Below are positions 6,001 to 6,266 of a DNA stretch of 6,266 nt, one piece after another (positions within the stretch are counted from its first letter, which is position 1; every line of letters starts with the position of its first letter). The notes under the pieces were generated by a model, which did not search any database, was not told where the DNA came from, and worked only from the letters and a program-made list of their open reading frames with translations. The position numbers and the translations under genes were made by a program. Source of the stretch: CAYGDT01 sp964348745 (lineage in GTDB: Bacteria; Patescibacteriota; Gracilibacteria; Peribacterales; Peribacteraceae); NCBI GenBank assembly GCA_964348745.1, contig CAYGDT010000075.1, forward strand, positions 1 through 6,266, in the 5' to 3' direction.

Positions 6001-6245
6001 CTCTCTCGGGGACTTCGCGGAACGATACAAGTAAGGCAGAGATCATCCTCACGTTGCATGCGTCGGTCACCGCCAAGGAGATCATGCAGATTCTCAGCGT
6101 CAGTTCCCAATGGCGGATCAGCGGAAACACACTCAAGATCCACTTTGATCAACTTTCTCTCAAACACAAAAAAGATATCGAATGGATCGGGGAACTTACG
6201 AAGAATATTGCTGCATTACAAAAAAAGAAGCATGTGAAGGATTGA
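3045..6245 (+). CDS. mfd: transcription-repair coupling factor Mfd
   Basis: A 1066-residue cytosolic superfamily 2 translocase that pushes stalled RNA polymerase off DNA and recruits UvrA to the lesion. The N-terminal UvrB-like module (about 1-220) has a degenerate first Walker-like region and HPGEYRRSGDTFDIFP at 161-176. The CarD-like RNA polymerase interaction domain starts at PGDYVVHMEHGIGYFEG (383-399). The motor follows: FPYEETPGQ (501-509, with G508 where relatives usually have Asp), Walker A GDVGFGKTE (532-540, K538), DEEQ (633-636), TATPIPRTL (659-667), and motif VI QLRGRVGRS (802-810). DLEIRGAG (852-859) and the regulatory C-terminal domain (about 902-1066) complete it. It is somewhat shorter than E. 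coli Mfd (about 1150), but every domain is present. I chose the ATG at 3045 because upstream translation to 2952 would only add residues encoded by the tandem repeats. No Shine-Dalgarno sequence precedes either start. It lies 108 bases after dnaN on the same strand, so co-transcription is possible. No uvr gene is in the window. The stop is TGA, 21 bases from the window end. Confidence 0.97.
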   Translation: MHPSLLVGNTTHRDLSNLLLEKRRLIVSGASNETAKTLLISSILSHAPQTTLLVTENKNHVEALSHWLHFFEVKPTTLTSIENENNEIIPAALQTFLRFMEGADAPVFVCSRETWETPFPDYADLIKRKILLQEGQRINFTQVVETLIDLGYAHGEDLYLHPGEYRRSGDTFDIFPIQSDHPYRVSLEFDSIGAVFQVYKDDLSDVTPYKEPLQIYPVFYEKTTPLRGQISDDHLLILDDQDDLEPALKTKFLRFTPFPESQENHVHLRYLSVLKFYTLSDFLNDVRDKLQQGWSLVVVTKRIEELQGICEEEHIPFARKEERRKGAITLVGASTDDLLPHSLQNPDMQCALLTDREIFSLKKAGKQRSVQKLALDFITSLVPGDYVVHMEHGIGYFEGMTQKEVDETLREYLELTYAEGDKLFVPVDQADKLSKFVHEEGQEPVLTRLGTGDWKKITRKMQEETQKIAKELLELYAKRARSKGHAYPDDDALMQKFAEAFPYEETPGQIKAIEDITADMEDEHPMDRLVCGDVGFGKTEVAMRAAFKAVRGGKQVAVVAPITILAAQHYESFVKRMEGFSIRVAMLSRFRSAAEQRVTIEQLRKGDVDIVIGTHRLLQPDVAFLNLGLVIVDEEQRFGVQQKERFKEMRSNVDILTLTATPIPRTLNLGLHKLRDISTITTPPPGRLPIITEVRKYSDALIKQAIESELERGGQIYVLHNRVETIDAFADKLRELVPKAKFIVGHGQLKSDDLEKRIVAFKKGEYDVLVSSTIIENGIDLPKANTLVVNAAECFGLAQLYQLRGRVGRSRTQAYAYFLYHGQKLKDDARKRLRAIVEACELGSGFQVAMRDLEIRGAGEILGGEQSGTMQTVGVSHYLRMLKAAVEDLKSGRKGDVEEEINVEILLPVAAMLPSYYVPDEQERISVYQKLAAAEDETILKEFRQDLLEEYGALPDPVTNLFAILELKIACRRGGVLRVKMDSTPSLSGTSRNDTSKAEIILTLHASVTAKEIMQILSVSSQWRISGNTLKIHFDQLSLKHKKDIEWIGELTKNIAALQKKKHVKD

Positions 6246-6266
6246 CGAGACTACTTACAATCTATA

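Noticed and set aside
4122..6167. 681-codon open frame on the minus strand inside mfd
   Set aside because: It lies wholly antisense to conserved helicase motifs. Its residues are a mirror of mfd codon bias and match no family I recognise.

Overview
The window has a bacterial chromosomal layout with three genes on the + strand and a probable replication origin (oriC) between the first two. In order: a GlmU-like sugar-1-phosphate nucleotidylyltransferase/acyltransferase (117-1406), a gene-free 360-base stretch with DnaA boxes and an AT-rich unwinding region (1407-1766), dnaN for the sliding clamp (1767-2936), a 108-base spacer with short tandem repeats (2937-3044), and mfd for the transcription-repair coupling factor (3045-6245). 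Bases 1-92 hold a weak promoter-like sequence and possibly the tail of an unseen upstream gene. Bases 6246-6266 show nothing recognisable.

The organism cannot be named from this sequence alone. UGA and UAA are used as stops, and none of the three genes has a convincing Shine-Dalgarno sequence. The archaeal-like style of the GlmU-like protein, the somewhat compact Mfd (1066 residues against about 1150 in E. coli), and the absence of dnaA and recF next to dnaN are all compatible with a candidate-phyla-radiation (Patescibacteria) type genome, but that is a low-confidence inference. By hand counts of sampled lines, gene 1 and mfd are about 53-62% GC, the first third of dnaN is 25-40%, and the 86 bases before dnaN are about 24%.

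The most interesting part is the origin candidate. It has four boxes that fully match TTWTNCACA, three with one mismatch, and several weaker ones. On the left the boxes alternate in orientation and form inverted repeats; on the right they all point towards dnaN. The right end is a strongly AT-rich, G-free stretch with a CCCC cluster followed by TTA/CTA triplets, closely resembling the DnaA-trio element of the Bacillus subtilis unwinding region.

Functionally, DnaA would load at the boxes and open the AT-rich stretch. The clamp made by dnaN would tether the replicative polymerase, and Mfd would remove stalled RNA polymerase and recruit nucleotide excision repair. The GlmU-like enzyme is probably an unrelated cell-envelope precursor gene that lies beside the origin. 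I saw no mobile element, CRISPR array, tRNA, rRNA or evident new defence system.
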